Shown here: positions 8,584-16,483 of the stretch, piece after piece
How the letters are laid out: the number at the start of each line of letters is the position of its first letter
How positions within the stretch are numbered: the first letter of the stretch is position 1
Source: Verrucomicrobiota bacterium
Lineage (GTDB): Bacteria; Verrucomicrobiota; Verrucomicrobiia; Verrucomicrobiales; DEV007
Direction of reading: 5' to 3'
Length of the DNA stretch: 64,000 nucleotides
Assembly (NCBI GenBank): GCA_018970725.1
Contig: JAGWVU010000021.1
Coordinates: 16,631 to 80,630, forward strand
Made by a program: the position numbers and the translations under genes
Notes under the pieces: model-generated
Database searches by the model: none
What the model saw: the letters and a program-made list of their open reading frames with translations, nothing else
What the model was told of the DNA's origin: nothing

Positions 8584-8639
8584 TTTTCGGAAGGTGTCAG
8601 GGGAGGGCGAAATCTTCCGGACCAGATCGCCTTCCCTCT

Positions 8640-8994
8640 CGAGGTGCGGCTCGCGGTGGTTCGGGCCGATTCATCGGGAGAGGACAACCAACCCTTCCCG
8701 ATGGCGATATCCTGATCCACACCGGTGACTTCTGCGGGCACTCGGGAGGCCGGATCCGGGCGCAATGGAAGGCCATCCCAGTTGGGGCAACCGCCATCCC
8801 ACGTCGGCTGCTTCGAATTGCTCGCCCGGCTTCGATACGAGAAACCCAGGCTCTACATCCTCAGGCATCTGGTCGATAGCTAAGGCGTCACCATCTTCAA
8901 TGAGATTCCGGGCACCAAGTTCCCCAACGCTTCCGTATGCACCGAGTCCTACCGGCCCACGAACGCTCTGCTCCGGGTCGGTTTGAAACTGTGA
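8640..8994 (+). pseudogene. Decayed metallophosphoesterase (calcineurin-like, UPF0046/MPPED type)
   Basis: Two readable pieces lie in different frames. From 8697 one frame reads PDGDILIHTGDFCGHSGG, the metal-binding GD(I/L)xIxxGDF motif of calcineurin-like phosphoesterases. Further on another frame reads a VGCFELLARLR block, then RLYILRHLVDS where the family has a GHIHE motif, a TAG-equivalent stop (TAA), and FPNASVCTESYRPTN, the usual NAS-C-x-x-YRP end, stopping at 8994. The middle of the protein with its catalytic NHD region is missing, the frame shifts, the GHIHE histidines are changed and an internal stop is present, so the gene is dead. Confidence 0.65.
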
Positions 8995-9094
8995 ACGGAT
9001 TGGATTCCTCTTTTTGTGTCTGACAGTCCACGACTCACCGGCCGGTGTGGGGATGGTGACGCCCATGGCGGGGCCGGGAGCATCTGCCTCGTTC

Positions 9095-9727
9095 TCACGG
9101 CTTCACCAGCCCTTGGGGCAGTTGATCAAGACGTTCAAGTTCCGTGATTTCATGGAAGAACCAGGGTTTCCCGTCCTTCTTCTTCAAGATGACCGTCCTG
9201 CTGGCGTATTTGAGGCCATCATGTTCTTTCCAGTCGCTGAAACGGTAGAAGTCGCCCCGCCAATCCAACCGATACAGCAGGGAGGTTTCCGGGTCGAAGT
9301 AGAAGTCCATCGCGGGAGTCACGCTGCCCGTGACCCGGAGACCGGCCAGCAATTTGCCTTCGTCCGTGAGGCCGGGGAGGATCTCGAACTGGGATTTTGG
9401 ATCGATCAGCAGGTCGAGCGACCAGGCGCGGACGTCCTCTTTCGCGGGTTCGTCGCCGCGTTCCTTTTGCCCAATCCACCATTGGTCCGGCTGGGAATAG
9501 ACGGACTCGCGCTGGGAGCGTTGTTTGCCCGCCGGCGGCTCCGGCTTGTCGCCGAAGTGGAAGATTTCCTTGAAGCGGAAAATCTTGAGCAGTTTGTCCC
9601 TGCCGCCTACCGCCGCGACGGTCTGTTCGACCAACGGCTGCGGAGCAACCGAAGCGACCTGGGCCGATCCGGTCAGTGGCGAAAGAAAGATGGCGGTCAC
9701 GGTGAGAAGACCGAAGGATCGGGTCAT
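9095..9727 (-). CDS. Secreted hypothetical protein (outer-membrane lipoprotein-sorting-like)
   Basis: The 210-residue protein has a clean signal peptide (MTRSFGLLTVTAIFLSPLTGSAQ). The mature part contains a VGGRDKLLKIFRFKE segment, a long stretch on a dehalogenated beta-rich core, YFDPETSLLYRLDW, and LKYASRTVILKKKDGKP. This layout, a repeat of strand pairs reporting on a variable that is lost or converted over time, resembles PVC proteins with a LolA/LolB-like half-barrel, but no catalytic motif is seen. The ATG at 9727 is chosen over longer in-frame starts at 9742 and 9964 because the signal peptide begins there. Function unknown. Confidence 0.65.
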   Translation of the reverse strand: MTRSFGLLTVTAIFLSPLTGSAQVASVAPQPLVEQTVAAVGGRDKLLKIFRFKEIFHFGDKPEPPAGKQRSQRESVYSQPDQWWIGQKERGDEPAKEDVRAWSLDLLIDPKSQFEILPGLTDEGKLLAGLRVTGSVTPAMDFYFDPETSLLYRLDWRGDFYRFSDWKEHDGLKYASRTVILKKKDGKPWFFHEITELERLDQLPQGLVKP

Positions 9728-9742
9728 GTTGAATGCCTGCAT

Positions 9743-9964
9743 TTTCTGTGGACGAACCGGAGACACAGCGACAGCCGCCGGGCAACAAACAAGGCCGGGT
9801 TTTTCGTGCGCGGTCTGGCCCGCCACCGTGATGACACGGCCGCCCCGACCGCCGCTCGTCCATTTGCCCGCGCCTTCGGCCTCGGGGAATGCAGGGATGG
9901 GTGGCGGCCCGGCCTCATCCAGTGCAGCAAGACTGAGGAACAGAGTCGTCGCGACGGCTTTCAT
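9743..9964 (-). pseudogene. N-terminal remnant of a secreted pectate-lyase-like protein
   Basis: A minus-strand frame starting MKAVATTLFLSLAALD reads a signal peptide and then IPAFPEAEGAGKWTSGGRGG, followed by RVITV. The AFPxAEGxGxxxxGGRGGRVxxV pattern is the characteristic N-terminus of secreted pectate lyases. After about 50 residues the similarity stops, and the frame runs without a stop into the next gene at 9727. The parallel beta-helix and catalytic residues are absent, so this is a truncated relic rather than a working enzyme. Confidence 0.55.
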
Positions 9965-10153
9965 GATGGATCCAGGGTGATGGAATGGTGGTCTTCGGTC
10001 TGCCCGGCCCATTTCGCTGAGCGTCAGGGCGTCTGTGGCAGGCTCCCCTGCCGGGGTGCGGGATGGATCGATTCAGAGATCCGGTGGTGCCGCCACGTTC
10101 CACCAACGGCTAACGGCTCCATGCGTCCGGCATGGGAGAGGTTTTCCACAGGC

Positions 10154-12001
10154 TCATGGGACCTGACGGCCGAAGCGTTTCTCCAGATCGCCGTAGGAGA
10201 GTTGGATCAAGGTGGGGCGGCCGTGCGGGCAGCAATAGGGCAGTTCGCAGGCAAGGAGATCGGCGAGCAATCTTTGGAGTTCGGGGTCGCGGAGGGTGTC
10301 GTTGGCCTTCACGGCGTGCCGGCAGACGGTGGTGGCGACGAGGTCTTCCCCGAGGCGGATGGAGGCGATCTGCCGGCTGGCTCGTTTGAGTTCCTCGACC
10401 ACCTCGCTCATGTAGGCCGCCGGGTCGTCGTTCCGGAAAAAAGTCGGTACGCTGTCGATCTTGAGCGTGTTGGCTCCGAAGGGTTCGGCACCGATCCCGA
10501 GCTTTTGGAGGGCCTCCAGATTTTGCTGGACCAGATCGAACTCCCGTGGGGCGAGTTCGACGGTCACGGGGACGAGGAGCCGTTGGGAGGGGACGCCTTC
10601 CGCGGTCATGCGGTTGCGCATTTGTTCGAACAGGATGCGTTCGTGGGCGGCGTGTTGGTCCATCAGCACCAACCCTTCGGCGGACTCCATGAGCACGTAG
10701 AGTTTGCCGAGGACGCCGATGATCCGGAAATCCTCTGTGGTGACGGGGCGGTTGGCGGGGGAGTTTTCCGGTTCCGCCTGGGGTTCGGGCTGGAGCGGGG
10801 CCGGGGGCGTGGCGGCAGGTGGGGGGAAGGGGGCGTCGTTCCTCGAAGTCTCCGGGGGGCGTGGGGCGGGCGGGAGGGAGGCCCAGTCGTTGCGGAGCGC
10901 CGTCTGTTCCCGTTCGGGGATCAGGGGGACCTGGTGCCATCTTGGGGGGGCCGGGATCTCGGTGCGCCCGGGGATCATGGGCCGGACACTTTGTCCCGGA
11001 ACGGTGGTCTGGGCGCGGGTGAGGGTTCGGCGGATGGCTGCGGTGACGGCGTGCCGGACGGCATGGCCATCGCGGAAGCGGACCTCCTTTTTGGCCGGGT
11101 GGACATTGACATCCACGGCGAAGGGGCTCATTTCGAGAAAGAGAAAGACCACGGGAAACTGGCCCTTCATGAGTGCGGTGTGATAGCCCTCGCGGAGGGC
11201 ATGGTTGAGGGGGGCGGCCTCGACGGGGCGACCGTTGAGGAAGGTCAGTTGGAGGGAGCGGTTGGAGCGCCCCATCCCGAAGCCGCCGATGTAGCCGGAG
11301 ACCTTGATATCCCCGTCCCCGTCGGGTTCGATTTCGAGCAAGCGGGTGGCGATCTCCGCTCCGGCGAGGCCTTGGATGCGTTCGAGGAGATGGCTCCGGG
11401 CCGGGAGCATGAAGTGCGGGCGGTCGTTGTGGATGAGGGTGAAGCCGACCTCGGGGTGGGCGATGGCCTGGAGGCGCACCTGTTGTTCCAGGTGACTGAA
11501 CTCGGTGGCTTCTGTGCGGAGGAATTTGCGGCGGGCGGGGACGTTGTAGAACAGGGAGCGGACCTCCACCGTGGTTCCGGGGGCCTCCCCCGCGTCCTTG
11601 ACTCCGCCGAGTTTGCCGCCATCGACGACGACCTCGGTGCCCTGCAAGGCCTCTTTTTCGCGGGTGGTGAGGCGGAAACGGGAAACGCTGGCGATGCTGG
11701 GAATGGCCTCGCCGCGGAAGCCGAGGGTGCGGATGCCATCAAGATCCTCGGTGGAGCGGATCTTCGAGGTGGCATGTCGTTCCAAGCACATCAGGGCATC
11801 GTCCCGGTTCATGCCGGAGCCGTCGTCGACCACCCGGATGAGGCTGATGCCGCCCCGGTTTGCGATGACTTCGAGGTTCCCCGCGCCGGCGTCGAGGCTG
11901 TTTTCGACGAGTTCCTTGACCACGGAGGCGGGGCGGTCGACCACCTCTCCGGCGGCGACTTGACTGGCGAGGGCGTCGGGAAGGATTCGAATTCGGCCCA
12001 T
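10154..12001 (-). CDS. mutL: DNA mismatch repair protein MutL
   Basis: The 615-residue protein carries the GHKL ATPase motifs (KELVENSLDAGA, DDGSGM, TLGFRGEA) and, after a Pro-rich linker at about 330-415, the C-terminal dimerisation domain. There the endonuclease motif DQHAAHERILFE fits DQHA(X)2E(X)4E, and a CPHGRPT metal-site motif follows. It is therefore a nicking MutL, as expected where no Dam/MutH system directs strand choice. ATG at 12001 (MGRIRILP) is used; an in-frame extension to 12100 would cross the divergent gene's start at 12068. No mutS is in view. Confidence 0.95.
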   Translation of the reverse strand: MGRIRILPDALASQVAAGEVVDRPASVVKELVENSLDAGAGNLEVIANRGGISLIRVVDDGSGMNRDDALMCLERHATSKIRSTEDLDGIRTLGFRGEAIPSIASVSRFRLTTREKEALQGTEVVVDGGKLGGVKDAGEAPGTTVEVRSLFYNVPARRKFLRTEATEFSHLEQQVRLQAIAHPEVGFTLIHNDRPHFMLPARSHLLERIQGLAGAEIATRLLEIEPDGDGDIKVSGYIGGFGMGRSNRSLQLTFLNGRPVEAAPLNHALREGYHTALMKGQFPVVFLFLEMSPFAVDVNVHPAKKEVRFRDGHAVRHAVTAAIRRTLTRAQTTVPGQSVRPMIPGRTEIPAPPRWHQVPLIPEREQTALRNDWASLPPAPRPPETSRNDAPFPPPAATPPAPLQPEPQAEPENSPANRPVTTEDFRIIGVLGKLYVLMESAEGLVLMDQHAAHERILFEQMRNRMTAEGVPSQRLLVPVTVELAPREFDLVQQNLEALQKLGIGAEPFGANTLKIDSVPTFFRNDDPAAYMSEVVEELKRASRQIASIRLGEDLVATTVCRHAVKANDTLRDPELQRLLADLLACELPYCCPHGRPTLIQLSYGDLEKRFGRQVP

Positions 12002-12067
12002 GGCGGGGTTGGGGGATGGCGGCTGCGGGTTGACCGGAGCGGGTTTCGGATCTAACCTGCCATTCAC

Positions 12068-12400
12068 ATGATCACTGTCACCGGGGAGGCCGTCAACCAA
12101 CTTCGTGCCATGTTAGAGGAGAAAGGCGGGGTGGCGGAAGGCTGCGGGCTCCGCCTCGCGGTGGAGAAGGGAGGGTGCGCGGGGATGCAATACACGATGC
12201 GTCTGGCGCCGCCGGCGGACGGGGACGAGGTGGTGGAAGCGGGGGGGGTGCGCTTCATCGTGGACCACGCGAGCCTGCGTTTTCTCGAGGGGAGCCGCGT
12301 GGATTACGAGGATTCCCTCAATGATTCCGGCTTCAAGATCCACAATCCCAACGCGGCCCGGAGTTGCGGATGCGGCACTTCGTTTGAAGTGGGATCCTGA
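12068..12400 (+). CDS. IscA/ErpA/HesB family iron-sulfur cluster carrier
   Basis: The 110-residue protein has the A-type carrier fold with all three conserved cysteines: one in GGCAGMQY and the pair in SCGCGTSFEV near the C-terminus. These bind and hand over [2Fe-2S] or [4Fe-4S] clusters in the cytoplasm. The SLNDSGFKIHNPNA block is typical of the family. It is divergent from mutL with 66 bases between starts, and the next gene follows after 17 bases. IscA and ErpA cannot be told apart from sequence reading alone. Confidence 0.9.
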   Translation: MITVTGEAVNQLRAMLEEKGGVAEGCGLRLAVEKGGCAGMQYTMRLAPPADGDEVVEAGGVRFIVDHASLRFLEGSRVDYEDSLNDSGFKIHNPNAARSCGCGTSFEVGS

Positions 12401-12417
12401 GGGGAAACGGAGTTCCC

Positions 12418-13182
12418 ATGGAATTCTTCAGCAGTGACCGCACCACGTTCGCCCGTCAGGTGCGGCTGGCGAACCAGCGCGACGGGGCGCACAACGAGTT
12501 CATCATTTGGGCGGCCATCATCGCCATTCTGGCGGCACTCTGCGCCTTTTCGTGGACCTTCTGCCTCTATGTCTTCGGCCGGCCGGAGAACGCCTTCAAT
12601 TACAATCTCCTGCTCGATCTGGGGAAACTGCCGCAACTGAAGGATTACCAGCCGGGCAACGCTCCCCGGGGCCGGTTCCACACGCCGCGTGACTTGTATC
12701 AGTTGTATTTCAACAACGATGCCCGCTCCTTGCGTGCCCTCAGCGCGGTCTTGCGGAGGCAATTCATCACGAACTTCAGCGGAGTCGAACGCGTCACCTA
12801 CCTTCGGGGAACCTTTCTTCTCCGGGAGTCGCGTCGTCTCGGGCCGGGGGACTTGTTCCCCTCTGGATGGGCCTTCCGGGGGCCTGCGGAGGATTACCCG
12901 GACGTGGTGGTGGAATACCTCCTCCCCGCGCCGGTGGTGCCGGATTCCCCCCCGGTTCCCGGAGCCAAGGCGGTTTTCGAGGTCGGAGGTTCGGCGGTTT
13001 GTGCCGCGGTGATCAACGTCGCGAAGTTGGGCCAGAACCAGCTGGTTTTCACCGCGGTGCCGATCGTCTACGGAGATCATGAAGCCATTTCCGGGACCGT
13101 GCTCCGTTTGGAACCGCCCGTGCGGCTCGACCTCAAGGGGAATCTGCCGGTGTTCCGGGAAGCCGGGACCGCCAAACCCTGA
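12418..13182 (+). CDS. Hypothetical single-pass membrane protein
   Basis: The 254-residue protein has a charged N-terminus, one membrane segment at about residues 29-51 (FIIWAAIIAILAALCAFSW), and a large soluble part that would lie outside the membrane. It contains a PRDLYQLYFNNDARSLRAL segment and a later beta-rich region with two GxxVFEVGGS-like strands. I do not recognise the family. It sits 17 bases downstream of the IscA/ErpA-like gene and 70 bases before the pseudo-receiver gene, so all three could share a transcript. Confidence 0.6.
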   Translation: MEFFSSDRTTFARQVRLANQRDGAHNEFIIWAAIIAILAALCAFSWTFCLYVFGRPENAFNYNLLLDLGKLPQLKDYQPGNAPRGRFHTPRDLYQLYFNNDARSLRALSAVLRRQFITNFSGVERVTYLRGTFLLRESRRLGPGDLFPSGWAFRGPAEDYPDVVVEYLLPAPVVPDSPPVPGAKAVFEVGGSAVCAAVINVAKLGQNQLVFTAVPIVYGDHEAISGTVLRLEPPVRLDLKGNLPVFREAGTAKP

Positions 13183-13252
13183 CGACGTTTTCTTTTTCCG
13201 TTGAGTTGCGGGGCCGGATGAAACAACTTGGTCCAGCGGAGTTCTTCAGGCC

Positions 13253-13687
13253 ATGGATGACGGCATCGTGACAAATCCCGCCGGCCTGCCGCCGGTCCTC
13301 GTGGCGCACGAGGAGGTGTCGACGATGCGCCTGGTCCGGGATTCCCTGCTCGGGTTCACGCTTTGTGAGGTCGACACCTGTTTCAGCGGGGAAGTCGCCT
13401 TCGAGCGGTGTTTGCAGAAGCGCTACAAGTTGATTCTACTCAGCTTGCATCTTCCTGTTTTGTCCGGGGAATTGCTCTACGAGTTGTTGGCCAAGGTGCA
13501 GCATTACAGCCCCGCCCCCGGGCGTTCCCTGCCTCCGGTGATTTTCGTGGGGGAGAGCAGCGACCAGCACCGGGTCGAGGAGTTGCAGCGTGACGTCCGG
13601 GTCAAGGGGCTCCTCATCAAGCCGCTGCGGATCGACCGGATTCTCGCGAAGGCGAAGTTGGTTCTGGCGGAGAGACCGATGGCCTGA
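13253..13687 (+). CDS. Stand-alone pseudo-receiver (CheY-like) protein
   Basis: The 144-residue protein is a lone receiver-fold domain: strand 1 at PPVLVAHEE, strand 3 at YKLILLSLHLPVLSG, and the conserved Lys in LLIKPL. The residues needed for phosphorylation are gone: the acidic pair after strand 1 is H19-E20, and the phosphoacceptor Asp is S64. It can therefore hardly be a normal phospho-switch and may work as a fixed-state adaptor. There is no output domain. No cognate kinase is adjacent. Confidence 0.72.
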   Translation: MDDGIVTNPAGLPPVLVAHEEVSTMRLVRDSLLGFTLCEVDTCFSGEVAFERCLQKRYKLILLSLHLPVLSGELLYELLAKVQHYSPAPGRSLPPVIFVGESSDQHRVEELQRDVRVKGLLIKPLRIDRILAKAKLVLAERPMA

Positions 13688-13701
13688 ACGGTTCCCGCGC
13701 C

Positions 13702-15132
13702 TCAGAGAATGTCACCGGGGCAGTAGCTTTCGGCGCCGGGGAAGTCCGCGAGGACGGAGCGGACGGCGGCTTGGAAAGCGGCGACCTGGTCCTTGGCGGC
13801 TCCGGTCCTGGTCATTCCCTGGTGGAGGCAGTCCTCGAGATCCTCCCGGGTCAGCGCGACGCGCGGGTCCGCGGCCAGCCGGGAGACGAGTGACGATTCC
13901 GGGTGGGTTTCGTCGCGCAGGGCTTTGGCCGCGGCCACGGCGTGTTCCTTGATGGCTTCATGGGCGGTTTCCCGTCCGACTCCGCGGCGGACCGCTTCCA
14001 TGAGAAAGGTGGTGGAGAGGAGGAAGGGAAGATAACGCTGGTTCTCGCGCTCCATGGCGGCGGGGTGCGCTTCCATCTGACCGAGGATCACGAGGAAGGT
14101 TTCGAGCAGTCCGTCGAGGGCGAAGAAGGCATCCGGCAGCACAATCCTGCGCACGACGGAGCAGGAGACATCCCCCTCGTTCCATTGATCCCCGGCGAGG
14201 CCGGAGGCCATCGTGAGATGTCCCTTGAGGATGAGATGAAGGCCGTTGAGGCGTTCACAGGAGCGGCTGTTCATCTTGTGGGGCATGGCGGAGGAGCCGA
14301 CCTGGCCGGGAGCGAAGCCTTCGCCGGCGGTTTCATGTCCCGCCATGAGCCGCAGGGTTTTCGCGAGGCTGGAAGGGGCGGAGCCGAGTTCGGTGAGGAC
14401 GGACACCACCCGGAAATCGAGGCTCCTCGGGTAGACTTGGCCGACGGCGCCCAGTGCGGCGGGGAAGCCGAGGTGATGGAGCAGGCGTTCCTCGAGACGG
14501 GTCACCTTGGCGGGATCACCGCCGACGAGGGAGAGCTGGTCCAGTTGGGTGCCGACGGCTCCCTTGAGACCGCGGGCCGGGTAGGTGGCGATAACGTGCC
14601 GCAGTTGTTCCAAGGCGCCGAGCAGTTCCCCGCCGAACATGGCGAGGCGTTTGCCGAACGTGGTCAACTGGGCGGGGACGTTGTGGGTGCGCGCGGTCAG
14701 GACCAGGTCCGCATACTCCCCGGCGCGGAGGGAGAGCCGGGCGAGGGCGGCCGCCGTTTTGCGGGCGGTGAGGCGCAGCGCCTCCATGACCTGCAGCTGT
14801 TCCACATTTTCTGTGAGGTCGCGACTTGTCAGCCCCTTGTGAATCTGTTCGTGTCCCGCAAGCCCGCAAAACTCGTCGATCCGAGCCTTGACATCGTGCC
14901 GGGTGATCCGTTCCCGCGCCATGATCGAGTCGAGATCCACCCGTTCCTTGACCGCTTCGTAAGCGGCAATGGCCTCCGGCGGGATCGGAATGCCGACGTC
15001 CTGCTGGGCGCGCATCACGGCGATCCAGAGCTCGCGTTCGCGAATCACCTTGGCCGCGGGAGACCAGATCCGGCACATCGCTTCGGAAGCGTAGCGCTCG
15101 GCGAGAACATTGGGCACGAAGGTTTCGGGCAT
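13702..15132 (-). CDS. purB: Adenylosuccinate lyase
   Basis: The 476-residue protein belongs to the fumarase/aspartase superfamily and catalyses both lyase steps of purine synthesis (SAICAR to AICAR, adenylosuccinate to AMP). Visible motifs are KGLTSRDLTENV, the catalytic-His region ARTHNVPAQ, and the signature loop GSSAMPHKMNSRSCERL with its mobile serine. The ATG at 15132 gives MPETFVPNVLAERYAS, a natural start; upstream in-frame codons add an odd cysteine-rich extension. It ends 14 bases from the convergent pseudo-receiver gene. Confidence 0.93.
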   Translation of the reverse strand: MPETFVPNVLAERYASEAMCRIWSPAAKVIRERELWIAVMRAQQDVGIPIPPEAIAAYEAVKERVDLDSIMARERITRHDVKARIDEFCGLAGHEQIHKGLTSRDLTENVEQLQVMEALRLTARKTAAALARLSLRAGEYADLVLTARTHNVPAQLTTFGKRLAMFGGELLGALEQLRHVIATYPARGLKGAVGTQLDQLSLVGGDPAKVTRLEERLLHHLGFPAALGAVGQVYPRSLDFRVVSVLTELGSAPSSLAKTLRLMAGHETAGEGFAPGQVGSSAMPHKMNSRSCERLNGLHLILKGHLTMASGLAGDQWNEGDVSCSVVRRIVLPDAFFALDGLLETFLVILGQMEAHPAAMERENQRYLPFLLSTTFLMEAVRRGVGRETAHEAIKEHAVAAAKALRDETHPESSLVSRLAADPRVALTREDLEDCLHQGMTRTGAAKDQVAAFQAAVRSVLADFPGAESYCPGDIL

Positions 15133-15223
15133 GGCAACCGCATCTCTCCGGCACATGACGGGCGGATGCAACCGGAGATCCGGCCGGGATGCATGGCCCC
15201 CGGCCGAAGCGGCCTGATGCCAC

Positions 15224-15239
15224 ATGACTGTGCAGTCAT
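15224..15239. promoter_or_regulatory. Palindrome between purB and the peptidase/helicase genes
   Basis: ATGACTGTGCAGTCAT is a 7-2-7 perfect inverted repeat in the intergenic space, 30-60 bases before the likely starts of the M48 gene. It overlaps the expected promoter zone and could be an operator for the downstream module. No regulator gene is adjacent. Confidence 0.35.
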
Positions 15240-15268
15240 TTCACATGGATTTTTCTCATTGGATTTTT

Positions 15269-16465
15269 ATGAAGACTCAAACGAACATCGCCCTCGCCAT
15301 GAAACCTGAACCTCTCCATCCACTCCCCTATCACCAACAGATCGCCCGGTATTTCCAAAGCCGGTATTCCGCCGTCTGGGCTTCCTTCGATGCGGCCCGG
15401 AGAGCGGAAATCCGCCGGTCGGAGGTGGAGTTGAAACTGCTCAAGACTTCTTTCCGGCTCTCCGAGACGGATCACCCCGGGCTTTACGAGGCGGTGGCCC
15501 GGGCCCGCTCCATCCTGGGATTGGAGCAACCGATCATCCTGTATCAATCGAACCGCGCGCATCAGGACAACGCCGCGATGTTTTTCACGGAGAAAGAGGG
15601 GCATCTCCAGTTCGAAGGAGAGATTCTCAAGGTGTTGCGGCCGGAGGAAATCGCGGCCGTAATTGGTCATGAAGCGGGGCATTACAAGTTGTGGACGCTC
15701 GACGACGGCCGCTACCACACCACCTCCCGGATCCTGGACACGATCAAGGCGCAGGGAGATCTGCACCCCAGTCTCAAAGAGAGCTGCCGGCTCTTTCAGT
15801 TATATACCGAGATTTACTGTGACCGCGCCGGGGCGTCGGTCGCGGGAAGCGCGGAGCCGATGGTTTCGGCGCTGGTGCGTCTTGCGGCGGGGGAGGTAAT
15901 CGTGTCACCCGCGGACTACATCGCGCAAGCCGAGGAAATCTTCCGGAGATCGGGCGCGGAATGCAGCCATGGGGATACCCATCCGGAGAGATTCATCCGG
16001 GCACGGGCGGTGGCCCGGTGGTTCGGCAGGGATATGGCGCGGCCGGAGGGCGAGTTGGATCGGTTGATCGAGCAAATGATCGGAGGACGCAAGGGGTTGA
16101 ACGAGATCGATGCGGTGGCCCGGGATCGGCTGGCGGATTGGACCCGGACGATTTTGCGTCATCTCGACGAGAGCGTCCGAGAGGTGCGGACCACGGGTTG
16201 GCAGAAGCACTTCGACCGGTTTCAGCCGGGCGACGGAAATCCGCCCGGGGAGGGGAGTCCGACCCTGGAAGGAATTCGCGAGGGGTTGGCCGGTGAATCC
16301 GGGACGATCCGGGATTACTTCGTGTTTCTCCTGATGGACTTCGCGGCGGTGGATCCCTCGGTGGAAAAATTCATGACGCAGTGCAAGGAAACGGCCGTGC
16401 TGTTGGGATTGGAATGCCGTTTCGACGAGCTTGTGCAGCGGGACCTCATCGCCTTGGCCGCCTGA
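15269..16465 (+). CDS. M48-like zinc metallopeptidase, soluble
   Basis: The protein is 398 residues from the ATG at 15269; a start at 15299 (MKPEPLHPLPYHQQI) is equally possible, since neither has a clear Shine-Dalgarno. The zinc site is readable: VIGHEAGHYKLW gives HExxH, and TEIYCDRAG further on gives the third ligand Glu with the usual Asp four residues later. There is no membrane segment or signal peptide, unlike HtpX, so it acts in the cytoplasm. It lies 18 bases before the giant helicase gene and is almost certainly co-transcribed with it. The N-terminal LHPLPYH region seems specific to this subtype. Confidence 0.78.
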   Translation: MKTQTNIALAMKPEPLHPLPYHQQIARYFQSRYSAVWASFDAARRAEIRRSEVELKLLKTSFRLSETDHPGLYEAVARARSILGLEQPIILYQSNRAHQDNAAMFFTEKEGHLQFEGEILKVLRPEEIAAVIGHEAGHYKLWTLDDGRYHTTSRILDTIKAQGDLHPSLKESCRLFQLYTEIYCDRAGASVAGSAEPMVSALVRLAAGEVIVSPADYIAQAEEIFRRSGAECSHGDTHPERFIRARAVARWFGRDMARPEGELDRLIEQMIGGRKGLNEIDAVARDRLADWTRTILRHLDESVREVRTTGWQKHFDRFQPGDGNPPGEGSPTLEGIREGLAGESGTIRDYFVFLLMDFAAVDPSVEKFMTQCKETAVLLGLECRFDELVQRDLIALAA

Positions 16466-16483
16466 AACCAGAGGCAACAAACA

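Noticed and set aside
9014..12055. A 1013-codon open frame on the plus strand
   Set aside because: It is antisense to mutL and to the 9095 gene, and its composition is the Gly/Asp/Glu-rich shadow typical of GC-rich coding DNA read on the opposite strand.
13903..15309. A 468-codon plus-strand open frame
   Set aside because: Antisense to purB, which has clear family motifs on the other strand.
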